From Desulfocucumis palustris (GTDB lineage: Bacteria; Bacillota; Desulfotomaculia; Desulfotomaculales; Desulfocucumaceae), in the NCBI RefSeq assembly GCF_002933875.1, contig NZ_BFAV01000119.1:22472-86471 (forward strand): a stretch of DNA of 64,000 nucleotides. Direction: 5' to 3'. Shown here piece after piece: positions 43,250-52,108 of the stretch. Position 1 is the stretch's first letter. The number at the start of each line of letters is the position of its first letter. The translations under genes and the position numbers were made by a program. The notes below the pieces were generated by a model. It saw only the letters and a list, made by a program, of their open reading frames with translations. It was not told the DNA's origin and made no database searches.

Positions 43250-44422
43250 TTACTGTTTATTAGTAATCTTTACTTTTATTAGTGCATTTTGCAGGGAATC
43301 TTCGTAACCCTTCAATAGTTGCCGGTTTTCCTCAAGTTCAGCTTTTGTCTCGTCTTTATTCCCGCTTTGGCTTCCCGCGCCCTCTCCACTCTCCAGCATT
43401 CTAATGTTAGACACCGCATTATTATAATTCTCTGTTATATCATTTTCCGACGTTTTCCCGGTCTGAACACCCATTTCACCCAGTTGTCCCATCAACTCAT
43501 CATAGCTGTCCACCGGCACTTTCAGCACCAGGGTCTTTACCCCGGCATCTTCGGAAGCTTCCACCTGCCCCCCCAGGGAAAGGGCCAGCCCTGAAACCTT
43601 CCCAGCTGCCGCTTCGGTATCCGCCGCGGCCAGACTAACCTCAGCCTCTTTGACAATCTTGGGCTGTGCCGCCAGCATAGTTCTGAAAGCGGCAGGGGCC
43701 GAAGAGGACTTCCCCTTAGGGCTGCTCAGCAAATCCGGAGTGTCCGCGACTTCCTTTTCCTGTTGGGGTTCACCTGTTTTTTCAGGGGCAGCCATGGTAT
43801 ATAATCTGTTTTCTTCGCCGGAAGACCCGTTATTGTCAGAAGGCTGATTGCCGGCGTCGATTCTGACGGAATCCTCTTTATATCCGCTTTCCCCGCCGGC
43901 TTTCAGGTCAGGAGCGGTTTCTCCGGCCGCGGCGCTGTCCCTGGCCCGGACCTCAGGGGAAATTTCAAGGTCTTTATTACCAGGTTCCTTTGTTTTATCG
44001 CTGTTAAGGAAGGCAATACTCTTGCCGCCGTAAAGACTATTATTTATTGAAAAATCATTTTTATGGCCCCATTGGTTGGCGTGACCGTACAATATAGCCG
44101 CACTGCCTATCACCACCAGCAGGCTTGCTGCCACAGCCAGCCTGCTGGAAAGACCGGCCCCGGTTAATATGCCCATAATCACTTTTCTTTTGGACTGCTT
44201 AGCTGAAGCCTCCAGCCTTTTTCTTAAATTAACCCTGAAATCAGCGGGAGGGGATATCTCCGGCATTGTCTTCAACAGCCCGACAACCATCCGTAAATCG
44301 TCAAATTCCCTTGAACAGTCTGAACAAGTCTCAAGGTGGGAAGCCACCAGGGCATGTTCGGAGGGTTCCAGCGCACCGTCAAGATGTGCTGATAAGAGAT
44401 CCCGTATTTCGTGACACTGCAT
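43250..44422 (-). CDS. Anti-sigma factor with zf-HC2 and DUF4349 domains
   Basis: A 390-aa predicted membrane anti-sigma factor. Residues 1-40 have the zinc-binding anti-sigma pattern (MQCHEIRDLLSAHLDG, HLETCSDCSREF). One membrane helix lies near residue 95 (LAVAASLLVVIGSAAILYG). The extracytoplasmic C-terminal half matches DUF4349 (KEAEVSLAAADTEAAAGKV). It starts 13 bp after the ECF sigma gene and should hold that factor inactive until an envelope signal arrives. The DUF4349 sensor is less usual for this position. Confidence 0.87.
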   Translation of the reverse strand: MQCHEIRDLLSAHLDGALEPSEHALVASHLETCSDCSREFDDLRMVVGLLKTMPEISPPADFRVNLRKRLEASAKQSKRKVIMGILTGAGLSSRLAVAASLLVVIGSAAILYGHANQWGHKNDFSINNSLYGGKSIAFLNSDKTKEPGNKDLEISPEVRARDSAAAGETAPDLKAGGESGYKEDSVRIDAGNQPSDNNGSSGEENRLYTMAAPEKTGEPQQEKEVADTPDLLSSPKGKSSSAPAAFRTMLAAQPKIVKEAEVSLAAADTEAAAGKVSGLALSLGGQVEASEDAGVKTLVLKVPVDSYDELMGQLGEMGVQTGKTSENDITENYNNAVSNIRMLESGEGAGSQSGNKDETKAELEENRQLLKGYEDSLQNALIKVKITNKQ

Positions 44423-44435
44423 CTCAACCCCCCCT

Positions 44436-45041
44436 TTACTTCAATTGACGTGCAACAATGTTTGAAAGTTCCCGGTCCCCAAGCACCTTTTGCTTTAACG
44501 CCTGCCTCGACCTGCTCAGCCTGGATTTTACCGTTCCCAGAGAGCAGTCAAGGGATGCGGCAATTTCCTCATACGACAATCCCTGTATCTCCCTCATTAC
44601 CAATATTAGTCTTTGCTCTTCCGACAGTGTATTCAAACATTTCTGCACCGCCCGCTGCAGTTCGTTCCTTTCCAGGGATTCTTCCGGGCTGCTGGCCTCA
44701 TCAGCCAGATATATATTACCGCCCGGATGGGACATGATCTCATCCAGCGACACCTTTTTACGCCTTTGCTGGCGTCTCAATTCATCCCTGCAGACATTGG
44801 CGGCAATGCGGTAAAGCCAGGTGGCAAAGCTGGAGTCTCCCCGGAATGTGCCCAGCGACTGATAGACCCTTATAAAGGTTTCCTGGGCCAAATCGTTGGC
44901 ATCCGCATGGTTGCTTGTAAATCTATATGCCACTGTATATATTTTACTCTCGTATTTTTTAACCAGTTCGTCAAAAGCATCAAGGTCGCCGTTTTTGCTC
45001 TTTTGCACCAAAACATCGTCAGGGCGCAATTCCTTTGCCAC
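44436..45041 (-). CDS. ECF-type RNA polymerase sigma factor
   Basis: A 201-aa group 4 sigma factor. Region 2 (AYRFTSNHADANDLAQETFI, then FATWLYRIAANVCRDELRRQ) and region 4 (LSYEEIAASLDCSLGTVKSRL) are complete, with no region 3. The GTG at 45041 directly abuts AAGGGG; a TTG four codons later has better spacing, so the exact start is open. It is paired with the downstream anti-sigma gene. Confidence 0.92.
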   Translation of the reverse strand: MAKELRPDDVLVQKSKNGDLDAFDELVKKYESKIYTVAYRFTSNHADANDLAQETFIRVYQSLGTFRGDSSFATWLYRIAANVCRDELRRQQRRKKVSLDEIMSHPGGNIYLADEASSPEESLERNELQRAVQKCLNTLSEEQRLILVMREIQGLSYEEIAASLDCSLGTVKSRLSRSRQALKQKVLGDRELSNIVARQLK

Positions 45042-45065
45042 CCCCTTCTCAATGAGTGGATCCCG

Positions 45066-45135
45066 TTGGGGATATTCCTTCCGTAATTTGTCAGTAAATA
45101 TGAAATTGGTCCGAACAGAAGGTGTGTCCCCTTAC
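45066..45135. repeat. Dispersed GGGGACA-type repeat, copy 7
   Basis: TTGGGGATATTCCTTCCG at 45066 and GAAGGTGTGTCCCC ending near 45132, in inverted orientation, upstream of the ECF sigma gene. Confidence 0.55.
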
Positions 45136-45243
45136 TTTAATGATTCGACAATATGTAAATCAGTCCTCCCCCGCATTCTAAAAGGAATATAATTCAATAA
45201 CAATTTCATACAACGATGTAAAAAATAGTCCCGGTCAGGATTA

Positions 45244-45272
45244 TTGACAATATCTCCGCAGCTTGGTATACT
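45244..45272 (+). promoter_or_regulatory. Sigma-A promoter of tRNA-Leu
   Basis: TTGACA (45244-45249) and TATACT (45267-45272), 17 bp apart, upstream of the tRNA. Confidence 0.85.
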
Positions 45273-45300
45273 AATAATCGACTCTAAAACAAGGATTCAT

Positions 45301-45387
45301 GCCGAAGTGGCGGAACTGGCAGACGCAGCGGACTCAAAATCCGCCGGTGGCAACACCGTAAGGGTTCGACTCCCTTCTTCGGCACCA
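45301..45387 (+). tRNA. tRNA-Leu (anticodon CAA)
   Basis: 87 nt including CCA, class II with a long variable arm. The acceptor stem GCCGAAG/CTTCGGC is complete, the anticodon loop is CTCAAAA, and the T arm GGTTCGACTCC is canonical. Its 3' part is duplicated at 55282, marking it as the integration site of the island. Confidence 0.96.
45332..45387 (+). repeat. Left attachment repeat (attL) inside tRNA-Leu
   Basis: 56 bp of the tRNA 3' half, from ACTCAAAATCCGCCGG to CTTCGGCACCA. It recurs at 55282-55337 with a single C/T difference. The two copies define an island of about 9.95 kb. Confidence 0.92.
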
Positions 45388-45459
45388 GTAAAATCAAGGG
45401 TTTACGGTTTTCAGATAGTTAAGGTAGAAAACGAATAGCGGTCGTTTTCTACCTTATTT

Positions 45460-45993
45460 CTACCGTAAGCTTTCCAGGCTGTTGAAAAGCGATTCAACAG
45501 CCTTTTTCTGTAATTGGAACGATGGGTGGTTGTAGTCTAACGTGGTGCCCAGGGAATTGTGCCCCACCTGTTTTTATACCGTTCCAATGTCTGTGCCGGA
45601 AGCTATTAGCCCTGTAACATTTAGATGCCGCAAATCATGAAATCGAATATGCGATAACTCATGCTTCTTTATGAACTACCCAAACCTCTTTGAGAAGCTG
45701 TCCGGGTTAATAGGTGCTCCATCTTCCTGGTAGCATACTAAATCATTTTCCTGATAATATTCTCCGAACTTAAGCCTATTTGTGTCTTGTAGACTTTTTT
45801 GCTCATTTAATATCGGCACCAGGGATTGTGGGAAAGCTACAACCCTGATCGAGCTTTCATTTTTCGGGAGTGGTTTGGTAACTTCGACAATATATCTAAT
45901 TGCCTCTTTTATACGTTCTGCTGGAAATTCTGAAAGAAGATTAATAACATCTTCATTCGATAGGTCTCCGTAAAAATAGTTCCAGTTAGACAA
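45460..45993 (-). pseudogene. Tyrosine recombinase (integrase), inactivated
   Basis: The C-terminal catalytic part of a phage-type integrase is recognisable: KFGEYYQENDLVCYQEDG, PDSFSKRFG, then HIRFHDLRH and VGHNSLGTTLDYNH, ending at TAG 45460-45462. Two in-frame stops interrupt it, one after KRFG and one after GTDIGTV. The N-terminal half is missing and replaced by unrelated sequence (NWNYFYGDLSNEDVINLL). It lies 73 bp inside attL, the normal place for the integrase of a tRNA-targeting element. The island should no longer excise by its own enzyme. Confidence 0.88.
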
Positions 45994-46041
45994 GTTGTGC
46001 AGTAGGTAGATGAAAAAATATCATCTACTTCCTTCTTTTAT

Positions 46042-46215
46042 GCAGGGGAAAACCCCGCCGGGAACCAAACCGTCGAAAAGGCTCATGCTGCTTTGATGAA
46101 CTCCGCAGGTCACAGGGCCAACATTCTGAACCCGAATTATACTCACATTAGGATCGGTATTGTTCAGGGTGGACAGTACGGGGCCATGTTTACGCAGCAT
46201 TTCATTGGTATTTAA
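46042..46215 (+). pseudogene. C-terminal fragment of a CAP/SCP-domain protein
   Basis: The frame reads AGENPAGNQTVEKAHAALMN, SAGHRANILNPNYTHIRIGI and ends FTQHFIGI then TAA. This is the end of the YkwD-like cysteine-rich secretory protein domain. The N-terminal signal and domain half are absent and no start with a ribosome-binding site is visible. Confidence 0.8.
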
Positions 46216-46230
46216 TTAAATAGAAATAAA

Positions 46231-46270
46231 AAAGCTCGCTGGCTGTGCTGGCGAGCCTCTCTTTTTTTCC
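46231..46270 (+). terminator. Intrinsic terminator after the CAP fragment
   Basis: GCTCGC and GCGAGC form a stem followed by CTCTCTTTTTTT. Confidence 0.75.
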
Positions 46271-46493
46271 TTAAATTGTTGTCGCTTCATGTTTTAATGT
46301 TTAACAATTTAGATAATTTTTTATTTCCGAAATACAAACAAAGAAGGAGTACATTGATCACTGTGGAAATAATTACAATATTAAACCCACATATATATAA
46401 TATCGATCAGTGATTTCAAATTATACATAGCCAAATAAGCAGAGATTGGAACTCAAGATTCTTTAATATATGTCAATTAAGGGGTTGAAGCAT

Positions 46494-47729
46494 ATGAGCA
46501 AAGCAAAAAATGATGCTGTTAAAAAAACTAACTTATCAAAAACTCATGTGCCGGATAAAGTCTATGCCTATTCACTTCAAGTCAGACATGCTCTATATGA
46601 GTTATTAAGCTGCTCAGATAATGATATTGTTAGCATTGAGGTTTTTGATGACGTTGCTACCCAAAAAGATGATGGCAGTATTGAGGCAACACAGATAAAA
46701 AGCGTGCTTTCCAACAAAAATCCCATATCCAATCGAGCAGTAGACTTATGGAAGACGTTTTATAATTGGTTATTGGCTGTTAAAGCTAGTGAATTAAGTT
46801 CTAGTAGTACTAATTTCAAACTTTTTGTAGCGGCAGAGAGACATGGAGAGATTGCCAATTCATTCAGCAATGCAAAAACTCTCGAAGAAGCAAAAAAAGC
46901 CTGGAAAGAGGCAAAAAATGAATTCTATGATAAAAAAGGAAAAGAAAAAAATTTGAGTGATGAATACGCTTTATATATTAGAGATTTTTTCAATCATAAT
47001 AATATGCTACCAGCATGTATGATAATTCAAAATTTTAGCTTGGCTACAATAAAGGACAACTATACGACAATTCTTTATAACACATTCTGCCAAAAAGTAT
47101 TAATTCCGGAAGATCTTTTGGAGAATGTGTTTATCTATATTCTTGGATGGTTAGATAAAAAAACAGCCGAATTAGTTGAATCAAGTAAAGTTATGTCCAT
47201 TACATATAAAGATTTTAAATTTCAACTTATTGCAATTACAAGCGAGTTTAATCAAAAACTAAGTCTCAAGGAATTAGCACCTCGACCAACAGAGGAAGAA
47301 ATAAAGAGTGAGTATGATGCTGTAAGAAGGTACATAAGGCAGCTAGACATTGTTGACTGTAACTATACTGATAAAATTGAAGCCATAAGTGATTATCTAA
47401 GAGCGTCCACAAACAGAACGTTATGGGCAAGTCGAGGAGATATAAGTGAATCTAATTTAAAGAATTACAAAGACGAACTAATTACCAAATGGAATAATAA
47501 AAAAAATATTATAAAGCTAACCGAAAAAAATCTTTCTCCTGAAGAGCAAGGAAAACTTTTATATTTCCGCTGCAAAGAAAATAGTATTAGTATAGGTCAT
47601 CTTTGTGTACCATCTTTTTTCACATCAGGTTGTTACCATGCTTTATCTGACGATATGAAGATTGGATGGCATCCAAAATATGAAAAATTATTAAATGAGG
47701 GATGTGAAAATAATGAGCGATCTAAATAA
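46494..47729 (+). CDS. Cap4-like dsDNA nuclease effector of an ABC-3C/Lamassu-type system
   Basis: A 411-aa protein, first gene of a three-gene operon. Residues 20-95 match the Cap4/DUF4297-type nuclease pattern: VYAYSLQVRHALYELL, then E49, D52-D53 and the Q-x-K pair (Q67, K69) of a PD-(D/E)xK fold, followed by NPISNRAVDLWKTFYNWL. The remaining 300 residues are helical and are not recognised; they may be the domain that docks on the ATPase. ATG 46494 has AGGGG nine bases upstream. The operon is clearly richer in A+T than the core genes, which suggests transfer. Confidence 0.78.
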   Translation: MSKAKNDAVKKTNLSKTHVPDKVYAYSLQVRHALYELLSCSDNDIVSIEVFDDVATQKDDGSIEATQIKSVLSNKNPISNRAVDLWKTFYNWLLAVKASELSSSSTNFKLFVAAERHGEIANSFSNAKTLEEAKKAWKEAKNEFYDKKGKEKNLSDEYALYIRDFFNHNNMLPACMIIQNFSLATIKDNYTTILYNTFCQKVLIPEDLLENVFIYILGWLDKKTAELVESSKVMSITYKDFKFQLIAITSEFNQKLSLKELAPRPTEEEIKSEYDAVRRYIRQLDIVDCNYTDKIEAISDYLRASTNRTLWASRGDISESNLKNYKDELITKWNNKKNIIKLTEKNLSPEEQGKLLYFRCKENSISIGHLCVPSFFTSGCYHALSDDMKIGWHPKYEKLLNEGCENNERSK

Positions 47730-48210
47730 GGAAATTCGAAATGTGCAAAACCCTGCTTTTGGAGCATTCGCAATATGGAATTTTGTTCGGGGGTATTATA
47801 GTTTTAACTCATTATTTACGCCATTTCCTATTTTGTTTATTGTCTTGCCTATTGTTTTTCGAGGTGATATGGTTGAAGTTTTATATGGCACAAATAAGCC
47901 ATCCGGTTTAAGGCATTTTGCAAATAAATTTCTATCAACTAAAGTACTTAAGAATGATGTAGTATCGCAAATACATATATCCAGTTCAAACATGAAACAC
48001 AACACGCTTGATTCTATAAGAATTGCTTTAAATGCCTCGCTGATTTCAATAGACTATGAAAATGCACTTGTATTTCCCATATCAACAACAGAGCATAAAA
48101 GTGAGCCTAAATCAATAATTAAGCTTGGCAAAGCCTCTGAGAAGTTGGGCTATTGGTGTTCTCAGCTTACTTTACATGAAATCTCTCAAATACTGAAAGT
48201 GAGGTTTTAG
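47713..48210 (+). CDS. ABC-3C middle component
   Basis: A 165-aa protein. The opening VQNPAFGAFAIWNFVRGYY and FPILFIVLPIVFRG, then SGLRHFANKF and LGYWCSQLTLHEISQILKV, match the small middle component of three-component ABC systems. It would bridge the nuclease and the SMC-like ATPase. ATG 47713 has GAGGG upstream; the gene overlaps the end of the nuclease gene by 17 bp and ends 1 bp before the ATPase start. Confidence 0.78.
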   Translation: MSDLNKEIRNVQNPAFGAFAIWNFVRGYYSFNSLFTPFPILFIVLPIVFRGDMVEVLYGTNKPSGLRHFANKFLSTKVLKNDVVSQIHISSSNMKHNTLDSIRIALNASLISIDYENALVFPISTTEHKSEPKSIIKLGKASEKLGYWCSQLTLHEISQILKVRF

Positions 48211-48211
48211 A

Positions 48212-50188
48212 ATGAATTTTCAAATAAAAAAACTGATCCTATGGCCTAGAAAGACCGAATTTAAATTTAAGGAGATTGAGTTTGAATTAGGAGTAATTAA
48301 TATTATTACAGGAGCATCAAGAACTGGGAAGTCAGCGATTATTCCCATAATAGACTATTGCTTAGCGTCAGGTTCATGTTATATACCTGTTAAGACGATA
48401 AGAAGTGCTTGTAGCTGGTTTGGAGTAGTTATCCAAACTAATAATACTCAAATACTCCTTGCTAGACGTGAGCCAGGGATGCAGAAATCTACAGAGGATA
48501 TGTACATTGCAGAAGGCACTTCTGTAACTATTCCAGAAGTGCCTATAAAAAACACAACATCTAGTAATGTAAAAAAACAGCTGGATGAATTATCAGCTCT
48601 ATCTTTTTTAGATATGGAGTCCGATACAAGTAATAATTACTACAGCAGACCATCTTTTAGAGATCTAATGGCTTTTTGTTTTCAACCTCAAAATATTGTT
48701 GCAAATGCAAATACATTATTTTTTAAAGCGGATACTACTGAACATCGAACAAAACTAATTAATATTTTTCCGTATATATTGGGAGCTGTTACTCCAGATA
48801 TTTTAGCAAAGCGTCAAGAAATAAATAACCTTTCAAAAGAATTAAAACGTAAGGAAAGAGACTTACAAAAGCTTAAAGATGTTGCAGAAAAATGGAAAAT
48901 TGAAATAAATGGATGGTTAGCTGCTGCACAAGAGTTTGGGCTACTTACAGTTACTTATAAATTAGATGAATTATCTTTTGAAGAGCAAATTGAGTTGCTT
49001 TCCTCACTTGTTAATAAAAAGGCATCTGATTCCAATATTCTAAATAAAAATATTGAGGAATCTTCCCAAGAAATAGTGGCACTTCGTAAAGAGGAGAATG
49101 AGATTTCACTTAAGCTGTCTTCTTTTAAAAATAGATATACAGAGATGACGCAACTTATGGAAAGCATAGATGATTATAGAGAATCATTAACTATACAAGT
49201 CGAAAGGTTAAATGTTTCTAAATGGTTGAAAAGCCTTGCAGAAGGTGAATATATATGCCCAATTTGTGGCAAACCAGATGCTCATCCTAAAGAACAACTT
49301 GAAAAATTTTATATAAGTCTTAATAGGCTTGAAGAAGAAGCTGGATATACTAGTAGGATTCCTGCTGCTTTTGAACGTGAATATGAAAGTGTAAAAACTG
49401 AAATTGAGAAACTTACGGAGCAACTTGTTGCAATTCAAAAGAGAATTAAAATACAAAGCAATATACGTAATTCTTCCGAAGAGGAAAAATATACCCTTGA
49501 AAATATTGCAAGATTTTTAGGACAGGTACAATATGCGAGTGAAACATTTGAAACGCTTGGAACGGATAGTCAACTTCTGGCGGAAATAGATAAATTAAAT
49601 GAGCGGCTTAAGGATTTAAGGGCTCAGGTAGATGAACATGCAATAAGACAAAGGATAAATACAGCGTTAAGAACAATTGAAGCATATGCAATAAAGCTAA
49701 TACCTGTGCTTGATTCCGAAAGACCTAATGATCCAATAAAAATAGACTATGAGAATCTTACTGTTATTGTAAGCGGTGAAGATGGACGTGATGATTATTT
49801 ATGGGAAATTGGAAGCGGCTCAAACTGGCTTGCATATCATATTTCAGTGACCCTTGGATTTCATCTGTTCTTTAATAAGCAAGCTCATTCGTCTGTGCCA
49901 AGTTTTATTGTCTATGATCAGCCCAGTCAAGTTTATTTCCCGCAGAAATTAGCAGCAAAAGATGATGAAAAAGACTTAGACCCAAAGCTTGAAGATGAAG
50001 ATCAAATTGCAGTCAAAAAAATCTTTAAGACAATATCAAAGGCGTTAAAAAGCTCAAATAATGGTTTTCAGATTATTGTGTTGGAACATGCTGATAGTAG
50101 CATATGGGGTGAAATTGACAAAGTTCACGAAGTTTGCGAATGGAGAGGCGAAAATAAAAAGCTAATTCCAATAGAATGGATTGAATAG
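48212..50188 (+). CDS. SMC/Rad50-like ATPase with DUF3732 (ABC-3C/LmuB-like)
   Basis: A 658-aa ATPase. Walker A GASRTGKSAI is at residues 34-43. A long coiled-coil arm runs from about 200 to 500 and is broken by a zinc-hook-like CPIC at residues 349-352 (EYICPICGKPDAH). The signature-like GSGSNWLAYHISVTLG and Walker B-like SFIVYDQPSQVYFP (near residue 565) are at the C-terminus and match DUF3732. Such ATPases are proposed to sense invading DNA and release the partner nuclease. All expected ATPase motifs look intact. Confidence 0.85.
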   Translation: MNFQIKKLILWPRKTEFKFKEIEFELGVINIITGASRTGKSAIIPIIDYCLASGSCYIPVKTIRSACSWFGVVIQTNNTQILLARREPGMQKSTEDMYIAEGTSVTIPEVPIKNTTSSNVKKQLDELSALSFLDMESDTSNNYYSRPSFRDLMAFCFQPQNIVANANTLFFKADTTEHRTKLINIFPYILGAVTPDILAKRQEINNLSKELKRKERDLQKLKDVAEKWKIEINGWLAAAQEFGLLTVTYKLDELSFEEQIELLSSLVNKKASDSNILNKNIEESSQEIVALRKEENEISLKLSSFKNRYTEMTQLMESIDDYRESLTIQVERLNVSKWLKSLAEGEYICPICGKPDAHPKEQLEKFYISLNRLEEEAGYTSRIPAAFEREYESVKTEIEKLTEQLVAIQKRIKIQSNIRNSSEEEKYTLENIARFLGQVQYASETFETLGTDSQLLAEIDKLNERLKDLRAQVDEHAIRQRINTALRTIEAYAIKLIPVLDSERPNDPIKIDYENLTVIVSGEDGRDDYLWEIGSGSNWLAYHISVTLGFHLFFNKQAHSSVPSFIVYDQPSQVYFPQKLAAKDDEKDLDPKLEDEDQIAVKKIFKTISKALKSSNNGFQIIVLEHADSSIWGEIDKVHEVCEWRGENKKLIPIEWIE

Positions 50189-50312
50189 TAGTATGTTAGT
50201 TAAATAATAGAAATGATTTAATTTCATGAGTATTAAATTGTCTCAGAAAACCATTGCTCAAAGGAACGTATGTTTGTTATAATTAAAGCAAATATACGTT
50301 CGGGGTGATAAT

Positions 50313-51236
50313 ATGTCACAGCAAGAAACCATGAGTCTGAGGAAATTCAAAGATAAATTTCCTGATGAAGATGCTTGCTGCAAGCATATGTTTCAGATCC
50401 GGTGGCCAGAGGGGTATCGTTGCCCAAAGTGTGGCCATGACCAGTTCTATTATATCGGTACCCGAAAACTGTACGAGTGCAAGGCTTGTAGATATCAAAC
50501 ATCGGTGACTGCAGGTACTATAATGCATAAATCTCACACAAAACTGGATGTATGGTTTTTGGCAATATACCTGACTGCCCATGATAAGAGGGGCATAGCA
50601 GCCAGAAAGCTTGAACAAGACATTGAAGTCAGTTACCCCACAGCGTGGCTGATGTTACACAAAATCCGTAAGGCTATGGGTGATCGTGACGCCTACTATC
50701 TGTTGGCAGGTATTGTTGAACTTGATGATGCCTTTTTTGGTGGCCCCACTGAAGGCGGAAAACGGGGACGGGGAACTGACAAAACAAAAGCTCTTATTGG
50801 TCTGTCGTTGGATAAGCAAGGCCGTCCACAGTATATTAAAGCCTCCGTGATTGAGAACCTTAGGGCAAGCACACTGGCTGATACGGTAAAAGGACTGATT
50901 CAACAAGGTTCAGTTATCTCTTCGGATTTACACAGAAGCTATCCCTGTCTGGAAAAAGAAGGCTATACAGTGTACAGCAAAGAGTTTAACCCGAATGAAA
51001 ATCCTGACCACCTGAAATGGTTACATACCGCGATTTCAAACCTCAAAACTTTGATTGCAGGGACTTATCACGGACTGGATTCAAAGCACTTACAGGCATA
51101 CTTCAACGAGTATTGCTATCGGTTTAATCGCCGCAAATTCAAGGGGCAATTATTCAATAGGCTTTTGAACGCCTGCATTGGAACCACCACCATTACCTAC
51201 CACCAATTGGTAGATGGGGTTCCTGTTTTAACCTGA
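50313..51236 (+). CDS. IS1595-family transposase
   Basis: A 307-aa ISXO2-type transposase. The N-terminal zinc ribbon has CPKCG and CKAC (GYRCPKCGHDQFYY, LYECKACRYQTSV). The DDE-like core has VELDDAFFGG, SDLHRSYPCL and FNEYCYRFNRRKF. The short ends ATGAGTATTA (50226) and TGATACTCAT (51234-51243) may be terminal repeats, but no target duplication is evident. The gene appears intact and lies directly behind the ABC-3C operon. Confidence 0.9.
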   Translation: MSQQETMSLRKFKDKFPDEDACCKHMFQIRWPEGYRCPKCGHDQFYYIGTRKLYECKACRYQTSVTAGTIMHKSHTKLDVWFLAIYLTAHDKRGIAARKLEQDIEVSYPTAWLMLHKIRKAMGDRDAYYLLAGIVELDDAFFGGPTEGGKRGRGTDKTKALIGLSLDKQGRPQYIKASVIENLRASTLADTVKGLIQQGSVISSDLHRSYPCLEKEGYTVYSKEFNPNENPDHLKWLHTAISNLKTLIAGTYHGLDSKHLQAYFNEYCYRFNRRKFKGQLFNRLLNACIGTTTITYHQLVDGVPVLT

Positions 51237-51369
51237 TACTCATGTATAATAATATAATAGCGCAAAAGCGCATTTATTCGTTTCAATACATAAAAAAGGC
51301 GCTGATCTCTCAGTGCCTTTTTTTAATCATCTGTGCTATCACTCACTTCTTTATAGCTTCTCGCAATAG

Positions 51370-51654
51370 TTATTTTAGCGTAACCTGTACCTCTTTGCCG
51401 AGGGAGCGGGCAACCTTGGACAGAAAGTCCAGGGATGGATTATACGTTCCGCTTTCCAGGCGGCTGATATTGGATTTCTGGGTTCCAACCCGAAGCGCCA
51501 ATTCTTCCTGGGTAATATTTTGGCTGGTGCGTGCTTCAATGATTTGTGAAATCACATCATAGCGCGGTTTCAGCTTTTCGTATTCAGCTTTGAATTCTTC
51601 GTCCTTCATCAAAAGCTCTTTCACTTCGGAAAACTTTGCTCCTGCCTTACTCAT
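51370..51654 (-). CDS. XRE-family antitoxin (HigA-like)
   Basis: A 94-aa antitoxin. ITQEELALRVGTQKSNISRL is the helix-turn-helix, followed by ESGTYNPSLDFLSKVARSLG. ATG 51654 has AGAAGG upstream. It is downstream of the toxin gene and overlaps it by 8 bp; antitoxin-second order is typical of higBA-type modules. Confidence 0.9.
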   Translation of the reverse strand: MSKAGAKFSEVKELLMKDEEFKAEYEKLKPRYDVISQIIEARTSQNITQEELALRVGTQKSNISRLESGTYNPSLDFLSKVARSLGKEVQVTLK

Positions 51655-52003
51655 TGTCACACCTTCTTTCATAATCTTCTTTATAACGCAGTGCCCGTTC
51701 AATCTCTCTTTGCGGAGTTTTTTGAGTTTTTTTGGTGAAACCATGAAGCAGCACAAAAGTCTTCTGGTGGTATGTGAAATAGAAAATCCTGCTGATATCC
51801 GAGGCGAACTTGATTCTCAATTCAAAAAGGCCTTTGCCTTTTACGGGCTTGACGTATGGTTCCCTTAATTCAGGTCCATGCTTTTCCAGCAGTTCTATTT
51901 CGCTAAAGGCTTTTGCCCGCATTTTTGCTTCCAACGACAGCAGAAAATCCAGTACGGGAATATCTCCGTTTTCCTTTTTATAGTATTCTACCTGCCAATC
52001 CAT
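51647..52003 (-). CDS. HigB/Gp49-like toxin
   Basis: A 118-aa RelE-superfamily toxin. YYKKENGDIPVLDFLLSLE at the N-terminus, VKPVKGKGLFELRIKFASDI and RIFYFTYHQKTFVLLHGFTK match phage-derived Gp49/HigB proteins, which cleave mRNA on the ribosome. The basic catalytic region is intact. Confidence 0.9.
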   Translation of the reverse strand: MDWQVEYYKKENGDIPVLDFLLSLEAKMRAKAFSEIELLEKHGPELREPYVKPVKGKGLFELRIKFASDISRIFYFTYHQKTFVLLHGFTKKTQKTPQREIERALRYKEDYERRCDNE

Positions 52004-52108
52004 GATACACCTCTAATCTTAGTATATGCCTCACCTCATCATCATGTTATCATATACGATAACATGAATCAAGAAATTTGTATTTTTTTTAAAGTATCTA
52101 AAAAGCAA

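Noticed and set aside
45476..45510. Terminator-like hairpin AGGCTGTTGAA/TTCAACAGCCT followed by T5
   Set aside because: It lies within the integrase C-terminal coding remnant (AVESLFNSL), so the symmetry may be coincidental; not listed as a terminator.
50226..51243. Exact boundaries of the IS1595 element
   Set aside because: A 10-bp end match (ATGAGTATTA / TGATACTCAT) exists, but no target duplication flanks it, so boundaries were not annotated as a feature.
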